Source of the DNA: Mesobacillus harenae
GTDB lineage: Bacteria; Bacillota; Bacilli; Bacillales; Cytobacillaceae
Direction: 5' to 3'
DNA length: 64,000 bases
Assembly: GCF_013343715.1 (NCBI RefSeq)
Contig: NZ_JABUNR010000002.1
Span: 186,001 to 250,000, forward strand
Shown here: positions 1 to 9,699 of the stretch, in pieces
Layout of the letters: each line of letters begins with the position of its first letter
Position numbering within the stretch: position 1 is the first letter of the stretch
The notes under the pieces: generated by a model
Seen by the model: only the letters and a program-made list of their open reading frames with translations
The model's database searches: none
What the model was told of the DNA's origin: nothing
Made by a program: the position numbers and the translations under genes

Positions 1-721
1 TTTCCATCACATCCACAATCACATTGCCCTCGCCCAGCTTTAACGCTGTTTCAAGTGAATCGGCAAGCCGAGCCGCGACTCCTTCTTTGACGACAATCCG
101 GTCAATAACAACCTCAATTGAATGCTTTTTATTTTTCTCCAGCTCAATTTCTTCGCTCAGATCAAGCATTTCTCCATTCACTCGAACCCTTACAAAACCC
201 TGTTTCTTAATATCCTCAAGTGTCTTTGCATGGGTCCCTTTTCGCCCCGAAACAAGCGGCGCCAAAATCTGCAGCTTTGTCCGTTCCGGATATTCCATAA
301 TTCGGTCGACCATTTGCTCAATCGTTTGCGACGAGATTTCAATATTGTGAATTGGACAGGTAGGCCGGCCTACTCTCGCAAAAAGTAAACGCAAATAATC
401 ATAGATTTCTGTCACGGTTCCTACAGTTGAACGCGGGTTTCGGCTTGTCGTCTTTTGGTCGATCGAAATTGCTGGTGACAGACCTTCAATTGCATCCACG
501 TCTGGCTTGTCCATCTGGCCGAGAAACTGCCGGGCATAGGCCGACAAGGATTCCACATAGCGCCGCTGTCCTTCAGCATAAATCGTATCAAAGGCAAGCG
601 AGGACTTTCCTGAACCGGAAAGTCCCGTCAAAACAACAAGCTTATCTCTCGGAATGGTGACATCTATGTTTTTAAGATTATGAGCTCTGGCACCTTTAAC
701 TATCAGTTTATCCATCGCCAT
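1..721 (-). CDS. uvrA: UvrABC excinuclease subunit A (N-terminal part, cut by window edge)
   Basis: This is the first ~240 residues of the DNA-damage-recognition ATPase of nucleotide excision repair; the rest lies beyond base 1. The translation begins [19 protein letters not shown] and carries the first Walker A (GLSGSGKSS, residues 33-41), followed by the family blocks [20 protein letters not shown] and [13 protein letters not shown]. The ATG at 721 follows the uvrB stop by 8 bases. Its GGGAGG ribosome site lies inside the last uvrB codons, about 12 bases away, so the two genes are co-transcribed and probably translationally coupled. An in-frame ATG at 715 is further from the ribosome site. 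Identity is certain; only the C-terminal half is unseen. Confidence 0.97.
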   Translation of the reverse strand, partial: MAMDKLIVKGARAHNLKNIDVTIPRDKLVVLTGLSGSGKSSLAFDTIYAEGQRRYVESLSAYARQFLGQMDKPDVDAIEGLSPAISIDQKTTSRNPRSTVGTVTEIYDYLRLLFARVGRPTCPIHNIEISSQTIEQMVDRIMEYPERTKLQILAPLVSGRKGTHAKTLEDIKKQGFVRVRVNGEMLDLSEEIELEKNKKHSIEVVIDRIVVKEGVAARLADSLETALKLGEGNVIVDVME

Positions 722-729
722 TTTTTACG

Positions 730-2715
730 TCATCCTCCCGCTTTTAATTCAAGTATAAGATCACGCAGCTCTGCCGCCCTTTCGAAATTGAGGGCTTTTG
801 CTGCTTCTTTCATTTCTATTTCCATTCCAGCAATGACCTCGTCGCGCTCTTTCTTGGTCAGCTTCTTCATCCGTTCTGCTGGTGTATACTCTTCCTGCTC
901 CTCGGCTGCAATCGTTGCTCGAATCACATCGCGGATTTCCTTCTGAATCGTCTGCGGGGTAATGCCATGCTTACGGTTGTATTCCTCTTGTGTCGCTCGG
1001 CGCCGCTGGGTTTCACCAATGGCCAGCTCCATAGAATTGGTCATTCGGTCCGCGTACATAATGACATGGCCTCTCTCATTCCGCGCTGCACGGCCCATTG
1101 TCTGAATCAAGGAACGCTCTGAACGGAGGAAGCCTTCTTTATCAGCATCCAGAATCGCAACAAGCGAAACCTCCGGAATATCGAGCCCTTCCCTTAAAAG
1201 GTTGATGCCAATCAGCACATCATATTTCCCAAGCCGAAGTTCCCGGATAATTTCAATCCGATCAAGCGTTTTAACTTCTGAGTGCAAATATTGAACTTTA
1301 ATTCCAATCTCTTTTAAGTAATCGGTCAAATCCTCGGACATTTTTTTAGTCAATGTTGTAACCAAAACACGTTCATTCCGTTTAATCCGCTCATTAATTT
1401 CGCCGATTAAATCATCAATCTGGCCTTCAATTGGCCGGACATCAATTGTCGGATCAAGCAGCCCAGTCGGACGGATAATCTGTTGTATCATCTCTGGGGT
1501 ATGTTCAATTTCATATGGACCAGGCGTTGCTGATACATAGACAGCCTGTTTAACATGTCTTTCAAATTCCTGAAATGTGAGTGGACGGTTGTCCATTGCT
1601 GAAGGCAGACGGAATCCGTGCTCGACCAACACATTTTTACGGGCCTGGTCACCATTGAACATCCCGCGGACCTGCGGCAGGGTAACATGTGACTCGTCAA
1701 CAACAATCATGAAATCATCCGGAAAATAATCGATCAATGTATACGGAGTTGAACCTGGCGGCCTTAATGTTAAGTGGCGTGAGTAATTTTCAATACCGGA
1801 ACAAAAGCCCATTTCTCTCATCATTTCAAGATCATATCGGGTTCGCTGCTCAAGCCGCTGTGCTTCAAGCAGCTTGCCATTTTCACGCATGTCAGCGAGC
1901 CTTTCTTCCAGCTCTTTTTCAATATTTCCGATTGCGACTTCCATTTTTTCCTGGCGGGTAACGAAGTGGGAGGCCGGGAAAATCGCTACATGATCCCGCT
2001 CGCCGATGATCTCACCTGTCAATGCATCAACTTCACGGATTCGTTCAATTTCATCATCAAAAAACTCCACACGAAGGCAATGTTCATCCCGGGATGCCGG
2101 GAAAATTTCTACGACATCCCCGCGCACACGAAACGTTCCGCGCTGGAATGCGATATCATTGCGTTCGTATTGAATGTCCACAAGTTTATGGAGCAGCTGA
2201 TTGCGCTCAATTTCCATTTCTGTTCTTAGAGATACCACAAGATCGCGGTATTCATCAGGATTACCTAAACCGTATATACAGCTGACACTCGCTATGATAA
2301 TAACATCCTTCCGTTCAAAGAGAGAGGATGTAGCCGAGTGCCGAAGCTTGTCAATTTCATCATTGATGCTTGCATCTTTTTCTATAAAAGTATCGGTTGA
2401 TGGTACATAAGCCTCTGGCTGAAAATAATCATAATAGCTGACAAAGTACTCCACCGCATTATTCGGGAAGAATTCTTTGAACTCGCTGTACAGCTGGCCG
2501 GCAAGCGTTTTATTATGGGCAATCACCAGCGTCGGCTTATTAACCTCCTTGATTACATTGGAGATCGTAAACGTTTTACCTGTACCTGTTGCTCCAAGCA
2601 GGGTTTGATGCTTCTTCCCTGCATTAATGCCTTCCACCAGTTTCTTGATGGCGGCCGGCTGATCTCCCTCAGGAGAATAGCGCGAAACTAATTCAAACTG
2701 GTCTTTCACAAACAA
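730..2715 (-). CDS. uvrB: UvrABC excinuclease subunit B
   Basis: This 661-residue helicase-like subunit is loaded by UvrA at lesions and recruits UvrC for incision. Walker A is GATGTGKT at residues 41-48. The aromatic beta-hairpin that inserts between the strands ([12 protein letters not shown]) begins near residue 92, the DESH helicase box lies in the middle, and a C-terminal UVR motif ([20 protein letters not shown]) contacts UvrC. Length is normal for the family. It precedes uvrA in the same direction with an 8-base gap. A 530-base repeat-bearing spacer separates it from csbA, so it probably has its own promoter; I saw no LexA-type box I would defend. Confidence 0.98.
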   Translation of the reverse strand: MFVKDQFELVSRYSPEGDQPAAIKKLVEGINAGKKHQTLLGATGTGKTFTISNVIKEVNKPTLVIAHNKTLAGQLYSEFKEFFPNNAVEYFVSYYDYFQPEAYVPSTDTFIEKDASINDEIDKLRHSATSSLFERKDVIIIASVSCIYGLGNPDEYRDLVVSLRTEMEIERNQLLHKLVDIQYERNDIAFQRGTFRVRGDVVEIFPASRDEHCLRVEFFDDEIERIREVDALTGEIIGERDHVAIFPASHFVTRQEKMEVAIGNIEKELEERLADMRENGKLLEAQRLEQRTRYDLEMMREMGFCSGIENYSRHLTLRPPGSTPYTLIDYFPDDFMIVVDESHVTLPQVRGMFNGDQARKNVLVEHGFRLPSAMDNRPLTFQEFERHVKQAVYVSATPGPYEIEHTPEMIQQIIRPTGLLDPTIDVRPIEGQIDDLIGEINERIKRNERVLVTTLTKKMSEDLTDYLKEIGIKVQYLHSEVKTLDRIEIIRELRLGKYDVLIGINLLREGLDIPEVSLVAILDADKEGFLRSERSLIQTMGRAARNERGHVIMYADRMTNSMELAIGETQRRRATQEEYNRKHGITPQTIQKEIRDVIRATIAAEEQEEYTPAERMKKLTKKERDEVIAGMEIEMKEAAKALNFERAAELRDLILELKAGG

Positions 2716-2740
2716 GCCCCCTGTTCAAATACAATCTATA

Positions 2741-2863
2741 ACAAAAGCGCAAGCGCCTTGTACAGCCCCGACAAGCGCTGGAGGGCCAGAAGATGATGTC
2801 GTTCTTTGACTTCATCAGTTAGGCCGCAGCGATCTCGAGGGGCTAGGCGCTGGAGCTGGATGA
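2741..2863. repeat. bcr-like interspersed element, copy 1
   Basis: This ~123-bp intergenic element starts ACAAAAGCGCAAGCGCC and ends GCGCTGGAGCTGGATGA. The same termini (one or two changes) bound a different interior at 34775-34909. Conserved ends with a variable, GC-richer, hairpin-prone middle suggest a non-autonomous mobile or REP/bcr-like repeat of Bacillaceae. It lies between uvrB and csbA. Confidence 0.7.
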
Positions 2864-3056
2864 AAATGGGCAACCATAATAAAAATAAACGGTCGCCCTT
2901 TTCAAAAAAAGACTGACAATTTTTTGTAAACTCATATCACCATTTTACCACAAACAGCATAAAACAAACCAATGAAAAGCGAACGGGTATTCGGGTGGCA
3001 AGGTTTTTAGGCAGGGAGATTGTCCACTTTTATTTTTTGAATATTCAGCGTTTAAG

Positions 3057-3179
3057 AATTATAGAGAAACTCCCGTGAATTAATCTGAAACTCCCCTGAA
3101 TTATTGCATAACTCCAAGGAATTACTCCTGAACTCCTCGGAATCATCTAGCATTCACAGAATTCCCTCCCGAAATCTGG
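3057..3179. repeat. degenerate 21-bp tandem repeat array
   Basis: There are six head-to-tail units of 19-21 bp beginning at 3057, 3078, 3099, 3120, 3141 and 3160. Each opens AATTA or a close variant, most carry an AACTCC core, and most end in GTG, CTG or AGG/CGG. The first four units are exactly 21 bp. The array sits just downstream of the csbA terminator; no reading frame or promoter explains it. Confidence 0.7.
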
Positions 3180-3202
3180 AACTTTTATAATTTTCTGAGC
3201 TA

Positions 3203-3233
3203 TAAAAAAGGGACCAGATCATTGTCTGGTCCC
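3203..3233 (-). terminator. rho-independent terminator of csbA
   Basis: A perfect 9-bp stem, GGGACCAGA/TCTGGTCCC (3210-3218 with 3225-3233), has a 6-base loop and is followed on the minus strand by a T-rich run. It lies 14 bases past the csbA stop. Confidence 0.9.
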
Positions 3234-3246
3234 TTTCCCGCTATAT

Positions 3247-3477
3247 TTAGGCTTCTTTTTTAGCTTGCTTTCGCATTTTCGAGGCTAGATAAAACCCTGC
3301 CGTCAATGAAAAAGCATCTATGATGATTAAGTGCCATGTATCGGTATATCCCTTATAGGCTGATGCAGCAATGAGTGCAACCGTTAGCAGCAAGCCAATT
3401 ACGGCATTAAAAGTTACCCTCGTAAATAGCAAAACTAGCAGCCCTGGAAGAATGAAGGCAGATATAATTTGTATCAT
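3247..3477 (-). CDS. csbA: CsbA family small membrane protein
   Basis: This 76-residue protein has two or three hydrophobic segments (MIQIISAFILPGLLVLLFTR and a second around ASAYKGYTDTWHLIIIDAFS) and a basic tail. Sequence and position just upstream of uvrB match B. subtilis CsbA, a sigma-B-controlled membrane protein of unknown function. The ATG at 3477 is preferred over an upstream in-frame GTG at 3492 because GAGGTG lies 7 bases before it and overlaps the upstream candidate. I could not find a convincing sigma-B promoter directly upstream. Confidence 0.85.
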   Translation of the reverse strand: MIQIISAFILPGLLVLLFTRVTFNAVIGLLLTVALIAASAYKGYTDTWHLIIIDAFSLTAGFYLASKMRKQAKKEA

Positions 3478-3570
3478 TGGTTCACACCTCACACCGAAGC
3501 AGCCACAAGATTTTTTAAATGCTGACTATTCCGCTTTCTTCCTATAGAATAGCTTTTTTGAACTATTTAT

Positions 3571-5196
3571 TCAAGAACGAACTGATTTGTCACCTTTTAA
3601 TAAGAGTTTAATTGTTCTTTCAAAAATATCAATAAATGGTCCAAAGGAGTAGGCCACATCAAGACGCTCGGTCCATTGATGGGCATCCTTGCCAAGCGGA
3701 CCAACATTGATAACGGGTACCTGGAATTTCTCCATTTCCTCGAACGGAACCCAGTAATCCCTGTGCCAAACAGGCATATTCTTAATAAATCGCTCGACAA
3801 AAGCCAAAGGCTCCTCAAGGCCGACATAACTTAAATCCGATATCCCGCCAAAATATTGCTGTTGCTTGAAGTCCACTCCATGCTGTTTGCTTGCGTAAGC
3901 AGTTAACTCTTTTACCGTTTTTTGAATCACAGGATCGTGGCTTGAGTTAACCGGTGGATAGTAAGGCGGCGCAAAGAATAACACAATCATCGGAGCGAGC
4001 TCCTTGCACATGGACCCTAGTTCATCGACAATCTGAATGCTTCTCCGGCGCGGATTTAAGTCTGCTGTCTCCGCTCGCGCAAATATCTCCTGTATCACTT
4101 CGGAACCGTGTTGCTTCGTAATGTAACTCACTAAGTCCTGATAATCCAAAACATTGATTCGAACATCGCCAGATTTCGATTTTTCTAATTCCGCAAACTT
4201 TTGAGCTCGTAAATGGTATAGTCTTTCTGTTTCCCGAGCCGTTTCTTCGGCCACCTGCAATAACTCTACAATTAACTGGTCAAGCGACTTCTTTTGTAAA
4301 AATAAATTAAACAAAGTCGCCGAGCTTTGTGGGATCTTGGCTGAGTACTCTTTTTTAAGATCCATCTGTAAAAGACAGGTTGGCGGCGGACTTACCTCAT
4401 CATCTGTCTGTTCACAAAAGTCGGTGTTCAGCTCCAGCTTAGCTGCGAGAAGGGACGAAAGCAGCGTTGCATTTAAACCTGAAAACGGCTCCCCAACATG
4501 AGCTTCTCTCCCAAAGCAGACAAAGCCGGGCAATACCTTGCCGATTGAACCGGTGTACAGGTAATTGTTCTCATCTCCCGGATACCGGGTAAACTGAGGC
4601 TCACTATTCAAGACAGCTTGATAGTCTAACCCAAATTCATCTGCAAGCCTTAGTAAAACAGGGATCGCGCTTCTCATGCCAAGTGAATTGACCTCTTCAT
4701 CCGGAACTGTTAGAAGCAGAATATTCCCATCAAATTCACCGCTGATCGCCTGCTCAATCATCTCCATATGGATAGCAAGCCCTGCTTTCATATCCATTGT
4801 CCCTCTGCCAAACACCCAGCCTTCTGCGCCTATTTCCTTCTGAATCTCATCCGGAAGCAATTCTTTATTTTTATAAAAAAGGTCCGTTAACTCTTTTGGC
4901 CGGAACGCCAAATCTTTGAATTGACCGTATTCCTCTACATCCACTACATCAAAATGGCTCACCAAAATGACTGTCTTGGCATGAGAATTCTTTTTCACAA
5001 GAGCTGTCAAAAGGTTTCGGCCATCCTCAGTTGGATGGACCTGCAAATAAGAAGGATTAGCCTGAAAGTAAGGGAGTGCGAACAGTTTGTCATAAATCAG
5101 ATTGTCTATTTCTCTTTCGCCGTCAGAATGGGTAATGCTTTCAAATTCTACTAATTCATAAAGGCGCTCAGTTAGTTTTGTTTTTATGGAAGTCAT
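3571..5196 (-). CDS. rocB: RocB-like M20 peptidase family protein (arginine utilisation)
   Basis: This 541-residue cytoplasmic zinc-peptidase-like protein belongs to the RocB branch of M20. B. subtilis RocB is in the arginine/ornithine degradation regulon, with an undefined reaction. The metal-binding blocks are visible: ILVSHFDVVDVEEYG, GRGTMDMKAGLAIHM and VPDEEVNSLGMRSA; a later HQWTERLDV block is also present. The ATG at 5196 is chosen because AGAGGTGAT lies directly before it; a frame extension to 5250 lacks a ribosome site. No rocA, rocC or rocR is nearby, so the gene stands alone. Divergent from the ABC operon at 5492, with no gene in the 295 bases between. Confidence 0.88.
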   Translation of the reverse strand: MTSIKTKLTERLYELVEFESITHSDGEREIDNLIYDKLFALPYFQANPSYLQVHPTEDGRNLLTALVKKNSHAKTVILVSHFDVVDVEEYGQFKDLAFRPKELTDLFYKNKELLPDEIQKEIGAEGWVFGRGTMDMKAGLAIHMEMIEQAISGEFDGNILLLTVPDEEVNSLGMRSAIPVLLRLADEFGLDYQAVLNSEPQFTRYPGDENNYLYTGSIGKVLPGFVCFGREAHVGEPFSGLNATLLSSLLAAKLELNTDFCEQTDDEVSPPPTCLLQMDLKKEYSAKIPQSSATLFNLFLQKKSLDQLIVELLQVAEETARETERLYHLRAQKFAELEKSKSGDVRINVLDYQDLVSYITKQHGSEVIQEIFARAETADLNPRRRSIQIVDELGSMCKELAPMIVLFFAPPYYPPVNSSHDPVIQKTVKELTAYASKQHGVDFKQQQYFGGISDLSYVGLEEPLAFVERFIKNMPVWHRDYWVPFEEMEKFQVPVINVGPLGKDAHQWTERLDVAYSFGPFIDIFERTIKLLLKGDKSVRS

Positions 5197-5491
5197 CAAA
5201 TCACCTCTAGATCTCAAGAAGTATGGTTCAAAACCTGGCAACGGCAACATTCGGCAATATTTGACGAAATTCTATTTTGTTTACACTTTAGCACAAAAAC
5301 TGGATTGCTACATTACTATTCTCACGTAATTTAGAACGTTTCAACATCTTCCGGAATTTTCTTACATTGTTACAAGCCTCGTAATATTTTGGACATAGTT
5401 TTTTCATATCTTTTGGATAAACTTTCCTTAAGGTACATATCACGATACAAGCCGGAACCAGAACTCTTAGAAATAGAAAAGGAGAAAAGTC

Positions 5492-6946
5492 ATGAATTTT
5501 TTTAAAAGAGCTGTTTTAAGTGTAAAAGCCAGGAAAGGGAAAAGCATCCTGCAAATCTTTGTGTTCACCGTTATTTGTGTATTCGTCTTAGCTGGCCTGT
5601 CGATTCAGTCCGCTGCGGAAAAATCGGGTGAGCTGGCAAGGAAAAAATTAGGAGCTGACGTTACGCTTCAGGTTGACATGGAAAAAGTTCGTGAACAACA
5701 GCAGCAAGTGAATGAAGGAGGGCGGTCTCGTTTCGAAGCCGTACCTATTCCAGTGGAATCTGCTGAGGAACTAACCGCTTACCATGAAATAATAGGATAC
5801 AATTTTTACTCGTCCACAACTGGGACGGCATCTGGCTTCAATCCTATTGAAAACGAAGCTGCCGACACGGAGACAGAGGAACCTACAGCCGACAGCTCAG
5901 GGAGAAACATGCAGGGCGGCGGGATGGCACAAGGGGATGTTAGCCTCCAGGGTGCAGCCTTTACGGATTCCATTAGTGAATTTGTGGACCAAACATCCAT
6001 CATTATAGAAGGCGAGCATCTAACTGCAGAGGATACGGGAACAAATGTCACCCTTATTGAGCAAACATTAGCAGAAGAGAACGGCCTCAAACTTGGAGAC
6101 ACCATTACAGTTACCAATCCAAGGGACGACTCATTGACTATAGACCTCGAGATTGCAGGAATTTATAAAACAACATCAATGGGCCCTGAACAGGCAATGA
6201 ACTTCACAGCATTAATTCCGTACAACAAGCTTTACGTACCTTATACAGCTGCTTCTTCATTAAAGGGAGAAGGCTCCGAAAATACAATAGACAGTGCTAT
6301 CTACTATATCGACGACCCAGCTGATATGCAGAGCTTTATTGACACAGCAAAAGCAAGCAGCACGATCGACTTTGAAATGTTTAAACTTGATGCTGATGAC
6401 CAGTTATATCAGCAAATGGTAGGGCCGATTGATAATGTCGCAGCCTTCTCGAAAAATATCGTCTATCTTGTGTCGATTGCCGGAGCAGTCATACTAGGTC
6501 TTATCGTGATGATGTCCATACGTGAACGAAAATATGAAATGGGAGTTCTCCTGTCACTTGGGGAGAAAAGATGGAAGCTTTCCGGACAGTTTGTTACCGA
6601 AATCCTCATGGTGGCGGTACTTTCGCTTGGTTTAGCAACTGTGACAGGAAACGTTATCGCTGATCAAATTGGAAATCAGCTGTTGAATCAAGAACTAGCT
6701 TCAGTAGATGCATTGAATACTCCTGATTCGTTTAGAGGCAGGGGAATGGAAGGATTTGGACCAGGGATGCAGCAGATGCAGACACAGCCGGTCGAAACCA
6801 TTGAAGAACTTAATGTTACGGTTACCGGCAATGACTTAAGCAGATTGTCTTTAATCGGGCTGTTGATCGCCATCATCTCCGCCCTCCTTCCGTCTTTATC
6901 AGTGCTTCGTCTGCAGCCAAAGACTATTTTAAGCAGGCAGGACTAA
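5492..6946 (+). CDS. MacB/FtsX-type ABC transporter permease
   Basis: This 484-residue membrane protein has the MacB layout: one N-terminal membrane segment (about residues 20-40), a large extracytoplasmic domain of roughly 270 residues, then three C-terminal segments (about 322-345, 365-390 and 455-475) around an RERKYEMGVLLSLGEKR loop typical of FtsX permeases. The extracytoplasmic part includes acidic, Gly/Met-rich, low-complexity stretches. GGAG lies 8 bases before the ATG. The ATPase follows 84 bases downstream, so the two form a transporter. Substrate is unknown; family members export peptides or lipids or sense envelope stress. No two-component system is adjacent. Confidence 0.85.
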   Translation: MNFFKRAVLSVKARKGKSILQIFVFTVICVFVLAGLSIQSAAEKSGELARKKLGADVTLQVDMEKVREQQQQVNEGGRSRFEAVPIPVESAEELTAYHEIIGYNFYSSTTGTASGFNPIENEAADTETEEPTADSSGRNMQGGGMAQGDVSLQGAAFTDSISEFVDQTSIIIEGEHLTAEDTGTNVTLIEQTLAEENGLKLGDTITVTNPRDDSLTIDLEIAGIYKTTSMGPEQAMNFTALIPYNKLYVPYTAASSLKGEGSENTIDSAIYYIDDPADMQSFIDTAKASSTIDFEMFKLDADDQLYQQMVGPIDNVAAFSKNIVYLVSIAGAVILGLIVMMSIRERKYEMGVLLSLGEKRWKLSGQFVTEILMVAVLSLGLATVTGNVIADQIGNQLLNQELASVDALNTPDSFRGRGMEGFGPGMQQMQTQPVETIEELNVTVTGNDLSRLSLIGLLIAIISALLPSLSVLRLQPKTILSRQD

Positions 6947-7030
6947 AGAACCAGTCTATAGTAAAGTAATGCATATCTGATCCTATGGACTGAAGTCAAA
7001 CAAATTTTTCTTAAAAGAGGAGATCAAAAA

Positions 7031-7729
7031 ATGGGTGCACTGCTCGAGTTTACTGATATTAGCTACTGGTATAAACAAGATAATAAACAGCATGATATTT
7101 TAAAAAACATCAATGTGAGCTTTAACAAAGGATCCTTTTACACAATCACTGGCCCGTCCGGCTCTGGAAAAACAACCTTTCTTGCTCTTGCAAGCGCGCT
7201 GGATGCACCAAAAGAAGGTACGATTTATTATGAGGGGAAAGATATTAATAAAATCGGGCTCACAAAATTTAGAAACAAGTATGTTTCCATCGTCTTTCAA
7301 TCTTATAATCTTCTTCCTTACATGACAGGCTTGCAAAACGTTTTGACTGCCATGGAAATTACCGGTTCAAAGCAAAAGAATAAGAAAGAATTTGCATTGA
7401 AAATGCTTGAGCAAGTTGGTATAACTGAAACGCAAGCCAGACAAAAAGTACTGACTCTTAGTGGAGGCCAGCAGCAGCGTGTCTCCATTGCACGTGCCCT
7501 CAGCTGTGAATCCGATTTAATCGTCGCAGATGAGCCAACAGGAAACCTTGATGAAGATACCGCAGCAGAGATTATCCTGTTATTGAAAAATGTAGCCCAA
7601 AATGAAGGGAAATGCGTCATTGTCGTTACCCATGACCTTAATATTGCCAAATCTTCAGATCGAACGGTTAGACTATCTAAGGGTACAATAACCGTGATAG
7701 ATAACAAGCAGCCCTCCATATCTATTTAA
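7031..7729 (+). CDS. ABC transporter ATP-binding protein (MacB/LolD class)
   Basis: This 232-residue ATPase pairs with the preceding permease. Walker A is GPSGSGKTT (41-49), followed by the Q-loop [13 protein letters not shown], signature LSGGQQQR, Walker [14 protein letters not shown] and the H-loop VVTHD. The MTGLQNV segment after the Q-loop and the overall size put it in the LolD/MacB/FtsE group. AAGAGGAG precedes the ATG. The run ends at a strong hairpin shared with the converging gene. Confidence 0.9.
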   Translation: MGALLEFTDISYWYKQDNKQHDILKNINVSFNKGSFYTITGPSGSGKTTFLALASALDAPKEGTIYYEGKDINKIGLTKFRNKYVSIVFQSYNLLPYMTGLQNVLTAMEITGSKQKNKKEFALKMLEQVGITETQARQKVLTLSGGQQQRVSIARALSCESDLIVADEPTGNLDEDTAAEIILLLKNVAQNEGKCVIVVTHDLNIAKSSDRTVRLSKGTITVIDNKQPSISI

Positions 7730-7736
7730 ACAACAA

Positions 7737-7768
7737 AACCACCTCTCCTGCTACAAGAAGAGGTGGTT
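7737..7768. terminator. bidirectional terminator hairpin
   Basis: A 10-bp perfect stem AACCACCTCT/AGAGGTGGTT (7737-7746 with 7759-7768) lies between the convergent ABC operon and the anti-sigma gene. The T-rich flank is better on the minus strand (TTTTGTTGTTT). Confidence 0.8.
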
Positions 7769-7795
7769 ATCTGTTTGAGTGGCCGAACTCACTCT

Positions 7796-9010
7796 TTATT
7801 CAAATTCAATTAAATCCCCCACAATCAATTCCTTTTGGACGCTAACACCTTCGGCTGTCTGCCACGAAGCACTGACCCGTATAGAATTGAAGGCTTCTCT
7901 TATTTCTTTTTCACTTAATCCTTTAGCATAAAAGACAAACTCAATAGCCCGGTTTGCTGGCTCCTCACTGGTAGTAGTCTGGTTGGAATCACTTCCAAAC
8001 CAGTAGCGGTCCTGCCCCAAAGAGTTTATAGCAGTTTTCCAGACGTTCAACTCAGGGATATCGATCGTCCTAGAGAGCAGTTTATCTGAAGAACCCATAC
8101 CAAAATCAAACGTAAATTTCCTGAAATCAGCTTTGTCACGATTCTCGATTCCTGCCGCTCCGACTTCCGTAAACTCCTGGTCTGTTAACTCGGAAACATT
8201 TGCTTCTAAAGTCATTTCATGGGCTGCCAATTGGCTTAAAGGGTAACGGCCGATTTCTTCATCCTTACTATAAAGGACAAGGGTTGATTCTAATGCATGT
8301 TTTAAGAGCTCTTTCATTTGGTCCTGAGAGGGAGCCAGTCTCACCTCCGGATTTTTCTCAAGAGCCCCCAAGGTAAAGTCAAGTTTATATTCGCCGGAAG
8401 CACCCGGTTCAAGGATGGGGCTTCCTGAGCTGCCTTGACCAAGCCGAGCTTCGACTCTTGCGGATTCATTAAACAGATTAAAGCCCATAACTTCCTCAGA
8501 AACTTGGATTAGCTGGTCATCAGGTAATATCTCTATTCTTATGCCATCGTCGTATTCAAAGACTTCTCGATTTGGTTCTTCCATGCCTCCAATGGTGTTC
8601 TTGCCATAATTTTTTATAGAAAACGTGTAGCCAAGAGCAACAGGATAAATGATGTCACCTGCTTTTTCTCCGTACATGATCCCTACTCCGCCCTTGTCAT
8701 TTTTAAGGTCTACCGAAACACTGGTAAGCTCCAAAGCTGCCGAGCCTGTAAAACTACTTGGAGCATCCTTGCCTGGATTAAGAAGGTTTAAATCATTGCT
8801 AAGCAGGATAACGGAAAACAGCACCATTGCAGCAACGCTGGCTATTCCAATCATCGACTTTTTAAAAATGCCTTCTGTTAAAGACGTTTTCTTATGGTCC
8901 ACTAATAGCTCCGCTTCCAGTGCGCTGGCTATATTCGCTTTTACATTATGGTCCATTTTTTTATCCTTCGGGAAAGAATTTAGTTCTTCTGAAAGCTTAC
9001 GATGATCCAT
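7796..9010 (-). CDS. membrane-anchored anti-sigma-like protein
   Basis: This 404-residue protein has a short cytoplasmic N-terminus (~50 residues), one membrane segment (SMIGIASVAAMVLFSVILL, about 52-70) and a large extracytoplasmic domain. It directly follows an ECF sigma gene and overlaps it by 14 bases, the usual arrangement for a cognate anti-sigma factor. The ATG at 9010 is taken because GGAGGG lies 7 bases upstream within the sigma gene; a TTG at 9013 is also possible. No named extracytoplasmic domain was recognised. Since the sigma gene looks frameshifted, this protein may lack its partner. The anti-sigma role is inferred from context and topology. Confidence 0.65.
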   Translation of the reverse strand: MDHRKLSEELNSFPKDKKMDHNVKANIASALEAELLVDHKKTSLTEGIFKKSMIGIASVAAMVLFSVILLSNDLNLLNPGKDAPSSFTGSAALELTSVSVDLKNDKGGVGIMYGEKAGDIIYPVALGYTFSIKNYGKNTIGGMEEPNREVFEYDDGIRIEILPDDQLIQVSEEVMGFNLFNESARVEARLGQGSSGSPILEPGASGEYKLDFTLGALEKNPEVRLAPSQDQMKELLKHALESTLVLYSKDEEIGRYPLSQLAAHEMTLEANVSELTDQEFTEVGAAGIENRDKADFRKFTFDFGMGSSDKLLSRTIDIPELNVWKTAINSLGQDRYWFGSDSNQTTTSEEPANRAIEFVFYAKGLSEKEIREAFNSIRVSASWQTAEGVSVQKELIVGDLIEFE

Positions 9011-9511
9011 CAAGAATCCCTCCCAGTTTTTTTTCGAGCGCTTTTACAGCACGGTGATACGTCACTTTTACCTTATTCTCATTCCAGCCAAGCACTTCAG
9101 CCGCTTCCTGGACGGTGAGCTCTTTGATTCCCTTTAAAATAAGCACATCATGATACGATTGCTTTAAGCTTTTGGTCCCACGGTAGATTTCCTGCTTCCT
9201 TTCATTTAATTGAAAGATTTCCTCTGGTGTATTCGGGTTTGGCTGGTCACTGAAAGCTAAAGCTTTATCCATTTTCTCTGTTTCTTTTTTTCGCTTCCGC
9301 ATCTCATCAATAGCAGCATGGCGGGCAATACTGAAGAGCCATGTTTTCGGACTGGACCTTGCGTCAAATGTATCCAGCTTGCGGATTGCCTTGACAAAAA
9401 CCTCCTGTACCATATCCTCTCATCGCCCGTGCCTGTATAATAAATCAAGAAATTATATACATCATCCCCATATTCCTCAAACCATCTCGTTATCATCTTT
9501 TTATCTGTCAC
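8997..9511 (-). pseudogene. ECF sigma factor, SigX-like, frameshifted
   Basis: Two overlapping frames together make one ECF sigma factor. From GTG 9511 (GGGAGG upstream) the reading gives VTDKKMITRWFEEYGDDVYN...YYTGTGDE. The continuation DMVQEVFVKAIRKLDTFDAR...SSPKTWLFSIARHAAIDEMR and region 4 (LTVQEAAEVLGWNENKVKVTYHRAV) lies one frame away. The shift falls at about 9409-9416, where a single base appears missing between the GDE and DMVQE blocks. The downstream piece alone (ATG 9413) would lack sigma region 2.1. The SSPKTWLFSIARHAAID block resembles B. subtilis SigX. Either a real inactivating deletion or a sequencing error. Confidence 0.8.
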
Positions 9512-9582
9512 GGATTTCTCCTCCCGTTGTGTTCCTTGTATATAAGACGAAAGATTATTCGGATAATTACACTTTACTTTTC

Positions 9583-9618
9583 ATATAAAAATAGGCCAGC
9601 CAGAATATCTGGCTGACC
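9583..9618 (-). terminator. terminator downstream of the glucosidase gene
   Basis: An 11-bp stem with one mismatch, GGTCAGCCAGA/TCTGGCTGGCC (9594-9604 with 9608-9618), is followed on the minus strand by TATTTTTATA. It ends the 9700-11385 transcript ahead of the ECF sigma gene. Confidence 0.8.
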
Positions 9619-9699
9619 ATTTGATTATAGACTAGGTACAAGAGTTCGTTGACCACGAGCTCTACCGGGCTGAAAATTACCCAGAACCTTAAAGTCTTT

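Noticed and set aside
3057..3179. CRISPR array
   Set aside because: Units of 19-21 bp abut without spacers and are degenerate; no cas genes in the window.
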